DNA of 64,000 bases from positions 3,348,001-3,412,000 of the forward strand of contig NZ_CP146614.1 in assembly GCF_037094685.1 (NCBI RefSeq). Reading direction: 5' to 3'. Below the pieces are notes generated by a model. That model made no database searches. It worked only from the letters and a program-made list of their open reading frames with translations, and was not told the origin of the DNA. This DNA is from Massilia sp. METH4 (GTDB taxonomy: Bacteria > Pseudomonadota > Gammaproteobacteria > Burkholderiales > Burkholderiaceae_D). Positions 42,883 through 52,407 of this stretch are shown one piece after another. Every line of letters starts with the position of its first letter. Positions within the stretch are counted from its first letter, which is position 1. Both the position numbers and the translations under genes were made by a program.

Positions 42883-45800
42883 AGAGCTTGATCGCGGCCG
42901 CGCTGCTCGCACCGGCGCTGGCGGGGGCACAGGTTATTGACGGTTTCGAGACGCTGGCGCCATGGCAGGCGCAGGGGTCCGATGGCGTGGCGGCCAGCGC
43001 GAGCCCGGTGCCCGGCTTCAAGGGGCAGGCGTTGCGGCTGGACTTCGATTTCGGCGGCAAGGGCGGGTATGCGTTCGCACGCCGGGCGCTGCCGCTGGAG
43101 CTGCCCGACAACTACGAGATTTCGTTCATGGTGAAAGCCGAGGCGCCATCGAACCATTTCGAATTCAAGCTCACCGATGCTGCGGGTGACAACGTGTGGT
43201 GGTACCGGCTGCCCGACTACGCGTTCCCGGGCGACTGGAAACTGGTGCGCTTCAAGAAGCGGCAGGTGGCCTTCGCCTGGGGACCGGCGAAGGACCGCAC
43301 GCTGCGGCGAGCCGAGAAGATCGAGTTCGTCGTCAGCGCCGGCGGCGGCGGCAAGGGATCGGTGTACATCGACGAGCTGGCACTGCGAGCCTTGCCGCCG
43401 CCACCCGCCGCGTGGCCGGCACCGCGCGCCGACGCGAGTTCCTCCCCGGCACAGGCCGCGCAGGTAGTCGACGGCCAGCCAGAGACGGCGTGGATTGCCG
43501 AAGCAGGGCGGCAGCAGGTGACGGTGGACCTGGGCGCGGTGCGCGAATTCGGCGGCTTGGTGCTGCACTGGCTGCCGGGCCGGCACGCCAGCCGTTATGA
43601 CGTGGCGCTGTCGACGGATGGGCAGACGTGGCAGGCGGTGCGCGGCGTGCGCGACGGGAACGGCGGCAGCGATGCGCTGCTGCTGACGGAATCGGAGGCG
43701 CGCTACATCCGCCTGCTGCTGCGAGAAGGGCCAGCGGAAAGCTATGCGCTGGCCGAGGTGGAACTGAAGGATCTCGCCTTCGGTGCGACGCCCAACGATT
43801 TCATCCAGGCGCTTGCCGCCAATGCCCCGAAGGGCCACTATCCGCGCGGCTTCTCCGGGCAGCAGCCCTACTGGACCCTGGTCGGTGTCGATGGCGGCGC
43901 GCGCCATAGCGCGCTGCTGTCCGAGGATGGCGCCATCGAGCCCGCGCGTGGCGGCGCGGCGCTGGAACCGTTCGTACAGGCCGGCGGCAAGCTGCACGGC
44001 TGGGCCGATGTCGAGGTCACGCAGTCGCTGCGGGATGGCTACCTGCCGATTCCATCGGTGCACTGGCGCACAGCCGAATGGACGCTGACGACGACCGCGG
44101 CGGCCGAGGGCACGCCCGAATCGTCGCAACTGCTGGCCCGCTACGAGCTGCGCAACCTGAAGGACGTGCCGCAGACGCTGGAACTCGTGCTGGCCGCGCG
44201 GCCATTCCAGGTCAATGCGCCGCGCCAGTTCCTGAACACACCCGGCGGCTTCGCGCCGATCCGCGACATCGCTTGGCATGGCGGCGCGTTGGCGGTCGGC
44301 GGCACCCGTTTCATTCCGCTGCGGGCGCCGGATGCAGTGCAGCTGTCGTCGTTCGACGCGGGGCTGCTGCCGTTCGAAGGGGGAGGCACGGTGCGCGCAG
44401 TGCGCGACGAGACGGGCATGGCTTCCGGCGCCATGCGGTGGCAGGTGCAGTTGCCGGCGCGGGGCAGCGCGGTCGTTGGCGTCGTCGCGCCGCTGGCGGG
44501 CCAGGAACCGTCATGGCTGAGTTCGTGTCATGGGTTCAGGCACCATGACACGAACTCAGCCATAGAGGGCAGTGCAAACTGTGCCGCCGGGTTCGATCGG
44601 ACGCTTGCCACGGTCGCCGATGCGTGGCGCAAGCGCCTCAACCGCGTCGAGCTGCAGGTTCCCGCCGCCGGCCAGCACATGGCCAATACGCTGCGCTCCT
44701 CGCTCGCCCATATCCTCATGAACCGCGACGGCGCGGCGATCCAGCCCGGCACGCGCTCCTACCTGCGCTCGTGGATACGCGACGGGGCGATGATGTCCGA
44801 GGCGCTGCTGCGCATGGGCTTGCCCGAGATCGCGGCCGATTACCTGCGCTGGTACGCACCCTACCAGTTCGACAATGGCAAGGTGCCGTGCTGCGTCGAC
44901 CATCGAGGCGCCGATCCGGTGCCGGAGAACGACAGCCATGGCGAACTGATTTTCCTGGCGTCCGAGCTGTACCGCTACACGGGCGACAAGGCGGCGTTGC
45001 AGGCCGTCTGGCCGCGGATCGACGCGGCGGCGCGCTACATGGAAACGCTGCGCCAGTCCGAACGCACGGCGGCGCAGCGCGGCACGCCGCTGTACGGCCT
45101 GATGCCCGCCTCGATCAGCCACGAGGGCTATTCCGAAAAGCCCATGCATTCCTACTGGGACGACTTCTGGGCGCTGCGCGGCTACAAGGATGCGGTGACG
45201 ATCGCCGCGGCGCTGGGCCGCCGCCAGGATGCGCGCCGGCTGGCCCGGCAGCGCGATGCGTTCCGCCACGACCTGTACGCGTCGATCGATGCCGCCACGC
45301 GGCAGCACGGCATCGACTACATCCCGGGCGCGGCCGAGCTGGGCGACTTCGACCCGACCTCGACGACGATCGCGCTGACGCCCGGCGGCGAGCAACAGCG
45401 CCTGCCGCGCCGGCTGCTCGAAAGCACCTACCGCAAGTACTGGGACTTCTTCGCGGCCCGGCGCGACGGCACGAAGCCGTGGGAGGACTACACGCCCTAC
45501 GAGCTGCGCAACGTCAGTGCCTTCGTGCGCCTCGGCTGGCGCGACAAGGCCGAGGAACTGCTGGCGTACTTCTACGCCGACCAGCGCCCCCGCGCATGGA
45601 ACGGGTGGGCCGAAGTGGTCGGCCGCGACCCGCGCACGCCGCGCTTCCTGGGCGACATGCCGCATGGCTGGATCTCGTCGGACTACATGCGCGCCGCGCT
45701 CGACTCGTTCGCCTATGAGCGCGAGCCGGAGCATGCGCTGCTGCTGGCCGAGGGCATCCCGCTGCGCTGGCTCGACGGCGAAGGCGTCGCGATCCGCGGC

Positions 45801-46040
45801 CTGCGCACGCCGTATGGACCGCTCAGCTACAGCTTGCAGCGGAACAACAGGCAACTGACGCTGCGTGTCGACGCCGGCCTGGCCATCCCGCCGGGCGGCA
45901 TCGTATTGCGCTGGCCGTATGCGGGCAAGCCGGGCACGGCGCGGCTGAACGGCCGCGCCGTGCAGGTGCAGGACGGTGCCGTGACGATCCGCGCGCTGCC
46001 CGCCACGCTCACCATCCCATCATCGAACGAACCGCCATGA
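42879..46040 (+). CDS. Large secreted multi-domain glycoside hydrolase, family unassigned
   Basis: A 1053-residue exported protein. Signal peptide residues 1-17. Residues ~20-170 form a CBM11-like beta-sandwich (VIDGFETLAPW ... GKGSVYIDELAL); ~185-297 a discoidin (F5/8 C) domain (VVDGQPETAWI, VTVDLGAVREFGGLVLHW, ARYIRLLLREGP); ~300-580 a further beta-rich region; ~590-1000 an (alpha/alpha)6-barrel (LRSSLAHILMNRDGAAIQPG, RSWIRDGAMMSEALLRMG, PENDSHGELIFLASELYRYTG, WEDYTPYELRN); then a C-terminal beta domain. Candidate acids include the Asp of WIRDGAMM and the Glu of SHGELIF. Operon position points to beta-1,2-glucan or a decorated glucan. An in-frame palindrome encodes residues ~545-562. ATGA overlaps at both ends. 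Confidence 0.8.
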   Translation: MKSLIAAALLAPALAGAQVIDGFETLAPWQAQGSDGVAASASPVPGFKGQALRLDFDFGGKGGYAFARRALPLELPDNYEISFMVKAEAPSNHFEFKLTDAAGDNVWWYRLPDYAFPGDWKLVRFKKRQVAFAWGPAKDRTLRRAEKIEFVVSAGGGGKGSVYIDELALRALPPPPAAWPAPRADASSSPAQAAQVVDGQPETAWIAEAGRQQVTVDLGAVREFGGLVLHWLPGRHASRYDVALSTDGQTWQAVRGVRDGNGGSDALLLTESEARYIRLLLREGPAESYALAEVELKDLAFGATPNDFIQALAANAPKGHYPRGFSGQQPYWTLVGVDGGARHSALLSEDGAIEPARGGAALEPFVQAGGKLHGWADVEVTQSLRDGYLPIPSVHWRTAEWTLTTTAAAEGTPESSQLLARYELRNLKDVPQTLELVLAARPFQVNAPRQFLNTPGGFAPIRDIAWHGGALAVGGTRFIPLRAPDAVQLSSFDAGLLPFEGGGTVRAVRDETGMASGAMRWQVQLPARGSAVVGVVAPLAGQEPSWLSSCHGFRHHDTNSAIEGSANCAAGFDRTLATVADAWRKRLNRVELQVPAAGQHMANTLRSSLAHILMNRDGAAIQPGTRSYLRSWIRDGAMMSEALLRMGLPEIAADYLRWYAPYQFDNGKVPCCVDHRGADPVPENDSHGELIFLASELYRYTGDKAALQAVWPRIDAAARYMETLRQSERTAAQRGTPLYGLMPASISHEGYSEKPMHSYWDDFWALRGYKDAVTIAAALGRRQDARRLARQRDAFRHDLYASIDAATRQHGIDYIPGAAELGDFDPTSTTIALTPGGEQQRLPRRLLESTYRKYWDFFAARRDGTKPWEDYTPYELRNVSAFVRLGWRDKAEELLAYFYADQRPRAWNGWAEVVGRDPRTPRFLGDMPHGWISSDYMRAALDSFAYEREPEHALLLAEGIPLRWLDGEGVAIRGLRTPYGPLSYSLQRNNRQLTLRVDAGLAIPPGGIVLRWPYAGKPGTARLNGRAVQVQDGAVTIRALPATLTIPSSNEPP
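44513..44563. repeat. 51-bp inverted repeat inside the glycosidase gene
   Basis: Perfect 21-bp arms (ATGGCTGAGTTCGTGTCATG plus G, and complement) flank the 9-nt loop GTTCAGGCA. The length is 17 codons, so the reading frame is kept. It codes for roughly SWLSSCHGFRHHDTNSAI, out of character with the flanking Ala/Gly/Val-rich sequence. It resembles the intergenic palindromes. Confidence 0.85.
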
Positions 46041-47395
46041 ACAAACCGATCCGCTTTCCCGCGAACTTCCTGTGGGGTACCGCCACCTCCGCCTACCAGG
46101 TCGAAGGCGCGCCGCTGGCCGATGGCGCCGGCCACAGCATCTGGACCCGCTTCGCCGCCACGCCCGGCCGCATCGCCACCGGCGATACCGGCGACGTGGC
46201 CTGCGACCATTACCACCGGTGGAAGGACGACGTGGCGCTGATGCGCCGCCTGGGCATGAAGGCCTATCGCTTTTCGATCTCGTGGAGCCGCATCCTGCCG
46301 CGGGGCACCGGAGCGGTGAACGAGGCCGGCATCGTCTTCTACGAGCGCCTCGTCGACGAACTGCTGGCCAACGGCATCGAACCGCTCGTCACGCTGTACC
46401 ACTGGGACCTGCCGGCCGCGCTGGACGACCGCGGCGGCTGGCTCAATCCCGACATCGCCACCTGGTTCGCCGACTATGCGCGCGTGCTGTTCGAGCGCCT
46501 GGACGGGCGGGTGCGCTTCTGGACCACGCTCAACGAGCCGTGGGTGGTGACCGACGGCGGCTACCTGCACGGCGTGCTGGCGCCGGGCCACCGCAACCTG
46601 TTCGAGGCGCCGATCGCCAGCCATAACCTGCTGCGCGCGCACGGCGCGGCCGTGAAGGCGTACCGCGAGGTCGGCCGGCACCGCATCGGCCTCGTCGTGA
46701 ACATCGAGCCGAAATATCCGGCATCGGGCGATCCGGCGGACCTGGCCGCCACCCGCCGGGCCGACGCGTACATGAACCGGCAATACCTGGACCCGGTCTT
46801 CCACGGCAGCTATCCGCCCGAGCTGAAGGACATCTTCGGCGAAGCCTGGCCCGACTGGCCCCGCGAGGATTTTGACCTGATCGGCCAGGAGCTCGACTAC
46901 ATCGGCATCAACTACTATACGCGCAGCGTGTGCCACCACGACGAGGCGAACTGGCCCCTGAAGGTCGCTGCCGTGCGGCAGGCCCAGGCCACGCACACGG
47001 AGACGGGCTGGGAAGTGTTCCCCCCGGGGCTCACGGACACGCTGGTGGCCTTCAAGGAACGCTATGGCGACATTCCCGTGTACGTGATGGAGAACGGTTC
47101 CGCGTTCTACGACCCACCCCGCGCCGAGGGCGGCCGGGTACGCGATCCGCTGCGCGCCGACTGCCTGAAGAAGCACGTGGCGGCGCTGGCGGCCGCTGTC
47201 GAGCAGGGCGTCGACGTGCGCGGCTACACGGTATGGTCGCTGCTGGACAACCTGGAATGGTCGCTGGGCTTTGCCAAGCGCTTCGGCATCGTGCACGTGA
47301 ATTTCGAGACCGGGGAACGCACCCCGAAGGATAGCGCGCTGCTGTATGCGAACATCGCCCTCACCAACGGTGCCTGCCTGAACGACGAGGAGTAA
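46037..47395 (+). CDS. GH1 beta-glucosidase
   Basis: A 452-residue family 1 glycoside hydrolase without signal peptide, hence cytoplasmic. FPANFLWGTATSAYQVEG opens the barrel; the acid/base is E167 in TLNEPW and the nucleophile E352 in VMENGSAF; VWSLLDNLEWSLGFAKRFGIVHV is typical. In this operon it likely splits sophorose or short beta-1,2-oligosaccharides to glucose, though GH1 enzymes are broad. ATGA overlap with the upstream gene. Confidence 0.93.
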   Translation: MNKPIRFPANFLWGTATSAYQVEGAPLADGAGHSIWTRFAATPGRIATGDTGDVACDHYHRWKDDVALMRRLGMKAYRFSISWSRILPRGTGAVNEAGIVFYERLVDELLANGIEPLVTLYHWDLPAALDDRGGWLNPDIATWFADYARVLFERLDGRVRFWTTLNEPWVVTDGGYLHGVLAPGHRNLFEAPIASHNLLRAHGAAVKAYREVGRHRIGLVVNIEPKYPASGDPADLAATRRADAYMNRQYLDPVFHGSYPPELKDIFGEAWPDWPREDFDLIGQELDYIGINYYTRSVCHHDEANWPLKVAAVRQAQATHTETGWEVFPPGLTDTLVAFKERYGDIPVYVMENGSAFYDPPRAEGGRVRDPLRADCLKKHVAALAAAVEQGVDVRGYTVWSLLDNLEWSLGFAKRFGIVHVNFETGERTPKDSALLYANIALTNGACLNDEE

Positions 47396-47402
47396 GAACG
47401 CC

Positions 47403-50400
47403 ATGGCCAACGCCACCCTTTCCGGAAAACCCTTGAATGCGGCGCACCTGTCGCCGACGCATCTGCCACCCAATTCGAGGTTGCTGTCGAACGGCAGGCT
47501 GACCACGCTGATCAACGAGTCCGGCAGCGGCTTCACGCGCGCCGGCGACATCGCCCTGACGCGCTGGAACGGCGACCGCGTGGCGGACGCCGAAGGCTGG
47601 TTCTTCTACCTGCGCGATGCCGAAACGCACGACCTCTGGTCCATCGGCGCCCAGCCCTGCGCCGTGGCGCAGGACCCCGACCTGCAGCGCGCCGCCGGCG
47701 CCGGCGCCGTCAGCATGTGGCTCGAAGTGTCGGCCTACGGCATCCTGGCCCATATGGAAGTGGTGGTGCACCCGGACCGCGACGTGGAATTGCGCAGCAT
47801 CGTCGTCACGAACCTGTCCGGCCGCTCGCGGCTGATCGAATTGACGGGCTACCTGGAAGTGGTGCTGAACCGGCAGGCCGACGAGGCCGCGCATCCGGCC
47901 TTCTCCAAACTGTTCGTGCAGACCGAGCACGACCGGGCCACCGGCGCGCTGCTGGCGCACCGCCGCCCGCGCGGCGCCAACGAGCCGGGCCTGTGGATGG
48001 TCAACGCCGCCATCGGCGGCACCGATCCGCAATTCGACACCGACCGGGCCAGCTTCCTGGGCCGCGGCCGCGGCACCTGCCATCCGCACGGCCTGGACAG
48101 CGAGAACCTCGCCGGTACCGCCGGCAACGTGCTCGACCCGGCAATGGCGCTGCGGCGCACACTGGCGCTGGGCATCGGCGAGCAGGCGCGGCTCGTGTTC
48201 ATGCTCGGCACGGCAGCGACGCGGGAGGATGCGCTCGCCCTGGCAGCGGAGCTGCCCCACATGAACGTGCCGGCCATCCTGGGCGATGCGCAATTGCGCG
48301 AAACGGTGCTGCTCGACACGGTCGGCCTGCCCGCTGCGCAGGCCGAGTACTACCACCAGCTGGCCGCCGCCGTCCTGTATGGTCAAGCGGCCGTGCGCGG
48401 TGGCGCGTCCGCCGTGGCGAGCCCCTCTGCGAACGCGGCGCAGTACGGCGTCCCGGCGGGAAAGCTGGCGATCGTGCACACCGCGGGGCCGGACGACCTG
48501 ATGCTGCAGGCGCTGCTGTCGGCGCGCCGCTACTGGCAGGCCAAGGGCCTGAACCTGAACATGCTGGTGCTGGACGAGCACGGCAACGGCACTGCCGTCG
48601 AGCAGGGCTTGCTGGTGCGCCGCACGGCCGACTTCGCGCCGGAGCACCTGGCGCAGTTCGAACGCACGGCGCAACTCGTGGTGCGCGGCAAGCTGCCGGC
48701 ACTGTCGCGGCCCGACGGGCACGCGTCGGTGCCGCCGCTGCGCCGCATCCCGGTGCCCGACAACACGCCGGCGCCGCCGCGCGCGGACCTGCAGTTCTTC
48801 AACGGCTATGGCGGCTTCAATGCCGCGGGCGACGAATACGTGATCCGCATGGATTGGGACCGCCACGCGCACCGCCCCCGGCGGCCGCCGCTGGCCTGGA
48901 CCAACGCGATCTCGAACGAGAACTTCGGCTGCCTGGTGAGCGATGGCGGCGCCGGCTGCACGTGGAGCCGCAACAGCCGCGTGCACCGGTTGACGCCGTG
49001 GTTCAACGACCCGGTGGGCGATCCGCACGGCGAGGCACTGTACCTGCGCGACGAGGACACAGGCGAGTTCTGGTCGCCGCAGCCGGGCCCCGTGCCGGCC
49101 GCCGCGCCGTACGAGGCGGCGCACGGCTTCGGCTACAGCCGCTTCGACCATGCCAGCCACGGCCTGCGGCAGGAAACGCTGGTCTTCGTGCCGCGGCACG
49201 ACCCCGTGAAGATCGTGCGGCTGACGGTCACCAATACCAGCGGCCGGCCGCGCCGCGTGGCGCTGTACTCCTACCAGCAGCTGGTGCTGGGCGGCACGCC
49301 GGCCGACAGCGGCCGGCACGTCGTCACCGAGTACGCTGCGCAGGCGGATGCGGCAGGTCACACGATCCTGGCCACGAACCCGCAGGCCGGCGTGTTCGCC
49401 GATGGCGTCACCTTCGCCGCGCTGCACGCGCCGCTCGCCCAGGTGACGCATTTCACGGCCGACCGCGCCGCCTTCATCGGCCGCCACGGGGCCACCAACC
49501 GGGCCGCCGGGCTGGCCGTGCCGGCGCTCGACCATGCCACCGGTGCCGGGCTCGATCCCTGTGCCGCCTTCCAGGCCGTGTACGACCTGGCGCCGGGCCA
49601 GGCCGTCAGCTGCGTGTTCCTGCTGGGCGAAACGCAGGCGCGCGACAGCGCGCTGGAGCTGGTGCGGCGCTACCGGGCCGAGGGCGCCGTGCAGGCCGCC
49701 CTGGAGCAGGTGGTGGACTTCTGGCGCGCGACGCTGGGCGCGGTGCGCGTGGATACGCCGGTGAAGGAACTGGACCTGGTGATGAACGGCTGGCTCATGT
49801 ACCAGAACCTGTCGTGCCGCATCTGGGGGCGCTCGGCGTTCTACCAGTCCGGCGGTGCATTCGGCTTCCGCGACCAGTTGCAGGATTCCTCGGCGCTCGT
49901 GTATGCCCGGCCCGACCTGGCCCGCCGGCAGATCCTGCTGCACGCGGCCCACCAGTTCGAGGAGGGCGACGTGCTGCACTGGTGGCATCCGGCGCCGATG
50001 GAGCAGGGCCTGCGCACGCGCTTCTCGGACGATCTGTGCTGGCTGCCCTACCTGACCGCCTTCTATGTGAACACCACCGGCGACCTGGGGGTGCTGGACG
50101 AGGTGCAGCCGTTCCTCACCGCACGCCAGCTGGAGGAGGGGGAAGACGAGGAGTATCTGCAGCCCGCGCCGGCGGGCACCAGTGCCAGCGTCTACGAGCA
50201 TTGCTGCCGCGCGCTGGACCGTTCGCTGACGAAAGGGGGGCATGGCCTGCCGCTGATGGGCACCGGCGACTGGAACGACGGCATGAACCGCGTCGGCCGC
50301 GAGGGCAGGGGCGAGAGCGTATGGATGGGCTTTTTCCTGATCCGTATCCTGCGCGACTTCATCCCGTTCTGCGAGCAGCGGCGCGACACCACGCGGGCCA

Positions 50401-51254
50401 AGGCCTATGCGGATTACCTGGAGCACCTGCTGCGGGCCGTGAACGACGCCGGCTGGGATGGCGAATGGTACCGCCGCGCGTATTACGACGACGGTGCCGT
50501 GCTGGGCTCGAAGGACAGCGACGAGTGCCGCATCGATGCACTGGCGCAGGCCTGGGCCGTGATCTCGGCGGCGGCGCCGCCGGAGCGCGCCCGGCAGGCG
50601 CTGGACGCGATGGAGGCGCAACTGGTTTCCGAAGACGATCGCCTGATCCGCCTTCTCACCCCGCCGTTCGTCGATACGCCGCACGATCCCGGCTACATCA
50701 AGGGCTACGTGGCGGGCGTGCGCGAGAACGGCGGCCAGTACACGCATGCGGCCTGCTGGGCGGTGCGCGCGCTGGCCGAGGCGGGGCGGCGCGACCGCGC
50801 GGCGCGGCTCTTGCGCATGCTGTCGCCCGTCAGCCACGCGCTCGACACGGCGGCGGCGGACGTCTACAAGGTGGAACCGTATGTGGTGGCGGCCGATGTG
50901 TACGGCGCCGCCCCGCACGTGGGCCGCGGCGGCTGGACGTGGTACACGGGATCGGCCGGCTGGCTGTTCCGCGTGGGGCTGGAGTCGGTGCTGGGCATCA
51001 CGCTGGAAGGCGGCGACACGCTGGTGGTGGCGCCGCGCATTCCCGACGACTGGCCGGAATTCCACGTGCACTACACGCTGCCAGGCGGCGGCTCGTACCA
51101 CCTCGCCGTGCGCAACCCACACGGCGCCGCCGCAAAGGTAATCGGTGTTACGCTGGATGGACTACCGTTGAACATCGTCGACGGCGTCGCGCGCATCCCC
51201 CTCTTGCAGGATGGCGGGCCGCATGGCGTCGACATCCTGCTGGGAGGAGCGTAG
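47403..51254 (+). CDS. Stand-alone GH94 phosphorylase, cyclic-beta-1,2-glucan-synthase-like
   Basis: A 1283-residue protein without signal peptide. From the N-terminus it follows the C-terminal half of cyclic beta-1,2-glucan synthases: LLSNGRLTTLINESGSGF, AHPAFSKLFVQTE, FLGRGRGTCHP, VLDPAMALRRTLALG. The GH94 catalytic part has GGFNAAGDEYVI, FGFRDQLQDSSALVYARPDL and the acid motif GTGDWNDGMN (about residues 953-961). The glycosyltransferase and cyclisation domains of the synthase are absent, so it should degrade rather than build glucan: 1,2-beta-oligoglucan phosphorylase, giving glucose-1-phosphate. It is longer than the characterised phosphorylases of this type as I recall them. Confidence 0.85.
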   Translation: MANATLSGKPLNAAHLSPTHLPPNSRLLSNGRLTTLINESGSGFTRAGDIALTRWNGDRVADAEGWFFYLRDAETHDLWSIGAQPCAVAQDPDLQRAAGAGAVSMWLEVSAYGILAHMEVVVHPDRDVELRSIVVTNLSGRSRLIELTGYLEVVLNRQADEAAHPAFSKLFVQTEHDRATGALLAHRRPRGANEPGLWMVNAAIGGTDPQFDTDRASFLGRGRGTCHPHGLDSENLAGTAGNVLDPAMALRRTLALGIGEQARLVFMLGTAATREDALALAAELPHMNVPAILGDAQLRETVLLDTVGLPAAQAEYYHQLAAAVLYGQAAVRGGASAVASPSANAAQYGVPAGKLAIVHTAGPDDLMLQALLSARRYWQAKGLNLNMLVLDEHGNGTAVEQGLLVRRTADFAPEHLAQFERTAQLVVRGKLPALSRPDGHASVPPLRRIPVPDNTPAPPRADLQFFNGYGGFNAAGDEYVIRMDWDRHAHRPRRPPLAWTNAISNENFGCLVSDGGAGCTWSRNSRVHRLTPWFNDPVGDPHGEALYLRDEDTGEFWSPQPGPVPAAAPYEAAHGFGYSRFDHASHGLRQETLVFVPRHDPVKIVRLTVTNTSGRPRRVALYSYQQLVLGGTPADSGRHVVTEYAAQADAAGHTILATNPQAGVFADGVTFAALHAPLAQVTHFTADRAAFIGRHGATNRAAGLAVPALDHATGAGLDPCAAFQAVYDLAPGQAVSCVFLLGETQARDSALELVRRYRAEGAVQAALEQVVDFWRATLGAVRVDTPVKELDLVMNGWLMYQNLSCRIWGRSAFYQSGGAFGFRDQLQDSSALVYARPDLARRQILLHAAHQFEEGDVLHWWHPAPMEQGLRTRFSDDLCWLPYLTAFYVNTTGDLGVLDEVQPFLTARQLEEGEDEEYLQPAPAGTSASVYEHCCRALDRSLTKGGHGLPLMGTGDWNDGMNRVGREGRGESVWMGFFLIRILRDFIPFCEQRRDTTRAKAYADYLEHLLRAVNDAGWDGEWYRRAYYDDGAVLGSKDSDECRIDALAQAWAVISAAAPPERARQALDAMEAQLVSEDDRLIRLLTPPFVDTPHDPGYIKGYVAGVRENGGQYTHAACWAVRALAEAGRRDRAARLLRMLSPVSHALDTAAADVYKVEPYVVAADVYGAAPHVGRGGWTWYTGSAGWLFRVGLESVLGITLEGGDTLVVAPRIPDDWPEFHVHYTLPGGGSYHLAVRNPHGAAAKVIGVTLDGLPLNIVDGVARIPLLQDGGPHGVDILLGGA

Positions 51255-51257
51255 AAC

Positions 51258-52328
51258 ATGGCGGACCTGAAGATTCGCGGCGTGCGCAAGCGGTTTGCGG
51301 ACACCACCATCCTGCACGGGATCGACCTCGATATCGGCGACGGCGAATTCGTCGTCTTCGTGGGGCCGTCCGGCTGCGGCAAGTCGACGTTGCTGCGCAC
51401 GATCTGCGGGCTGGAGGAGCCGGACGAGGGCACGATCGCGATCGGCGGCCGCGACATGACAAACGTGCCGCCCGCGCAGCGCGGCATCGCCATGGTCTTC
51501 CAGAGCTATGCGCTGTACCCGCACATGACGGTGTACGAGAACATGGCGTTCGCGCTGAAGCTGGCCGGCACGCCGCCGGCCACCATCCGCGAGAAGGTGC
51601 TGGCCGCGGCGGCCAGCCTGCGCATCGAGGCACTGCTGGAGAGAAAACCGAAGGAATTGTCCGGCGGGCAGCGCCAGCGCGTGGCGATCGGCCGCGCCAT
51701 CGTGCGCCATCCCGAAGTGTTCCTGTTCGACGAACCGCTGTCGAACCTGGACGCGGCGCTGCGCGTGCAGATGCGCATCGAGTTGAAGAACCTGCACCGC
51801 ACCCTGAAAAGCACGATGATCTACGTGACGCACGACCAGGTGGAGGCGATGACCCTGGCCGACCGCATCGTGGTGCTGCGCGGCGGGAAGGTCGAGCAGG
51901 TGGGCGCGCCGCTCGACCTGTACAACCGGCCCGACAATGTGTTCGTGGCCGGCTTCATGGGGTCCCCGGCGATGAACTTCCTGCGCGGCGCGGCCGACGG
52001 CAGCGGCGCCATCGTGCTCGCCGCCGGCGGCTCGGTCGCCTTGCCGACCGCCGCCGGCCTGGCTTCCGGCGCCCCCGTCACGCTGGGGCTGCGTTCGGAA
52101 CACGTCGCGCTGGGCGAAGACGGCGACGGCATTCGCGCCATCGTGCAGAACGTGGAACTGCTGGGCGACTTCAGCTTCGTCTACCTGCAAACGGAAAGCA
52201 CCGGCGAAGCGCTCGTCGCCCGCGCCGACAGCAACAGCAGCTGGCACCCCGGCCAGCGCACCATCGTCACCGCCGCCACGCCGCAGTGCTGGCACCTGTT
52301 CGACAGCGACGGCTTGGCGCGGCGCTGA
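51258..52328 (+). CDS. ABC sugar-transporter ATPase (MsmK/UgpC-like)
   Basis: A 356-residue ATPase: Walker [11 protein letters not shown]-loop [11 protein letters not shown], signature [14 protein letters not shown], Walker [14 protein letters not shown]-loop [10 protein letters not shown], then a C-terminal TOBE regulatory domain ([15 protein letters not shown]). It energises the two permeases. It is the last gene of the operon, 3 bp after the phosphorylase stop. Confidence 0.93.
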   Translation: MADLKIRGVRKRFADTTILHGIDLDIGDGEFVVFVGPSGCGKSTLLRTICGLEEPDEGTIAIGGRDMTNVPPAQRGIAMVFQSYALYPHMTVYENMAFALKLAGTPPATIREKVLAAAASLRIEALLERKPKELSGGQRQRVAIGRAIVRHPEVFLFDEPLSNLDAALRVQMRIELKNLHRTLKSTMIYVTHDQVEAMTLADRIVVLRGGKVEQVGAPLDLYNRPDNVFVAGFMGSPAMNFLRGAADGSGAIVLAAGGSVALPTAAGLASGAPVTLGLRSEHVALGEDGDGIRAIVQNVELLGDFSFVYLQTESTGEALVARADSNSSWHPGQRTIVTAATPQCWHLFDSDGLARR

Positions 52329-52370
52329 TCGGCGCTAGAGCTTCGTCGAGCGGCGGAGCGGCAACCGGGC

Positions 52371-52376
52371 TAAAAT
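52371..52376 (+). promoter_or_regulatory. Candidate -10 box of cysM
   Basis: TAAAAT lies 31 bp before the chosen cysM ATG. It overlaps an alternative upstream ATG (52375), which argues against that start. No clear -35. Confidence 0.3.
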
Positions 52377-52407
52377 GGCCGTTTTGGCGAAAGAAGAAGC
52401 GAAACGC

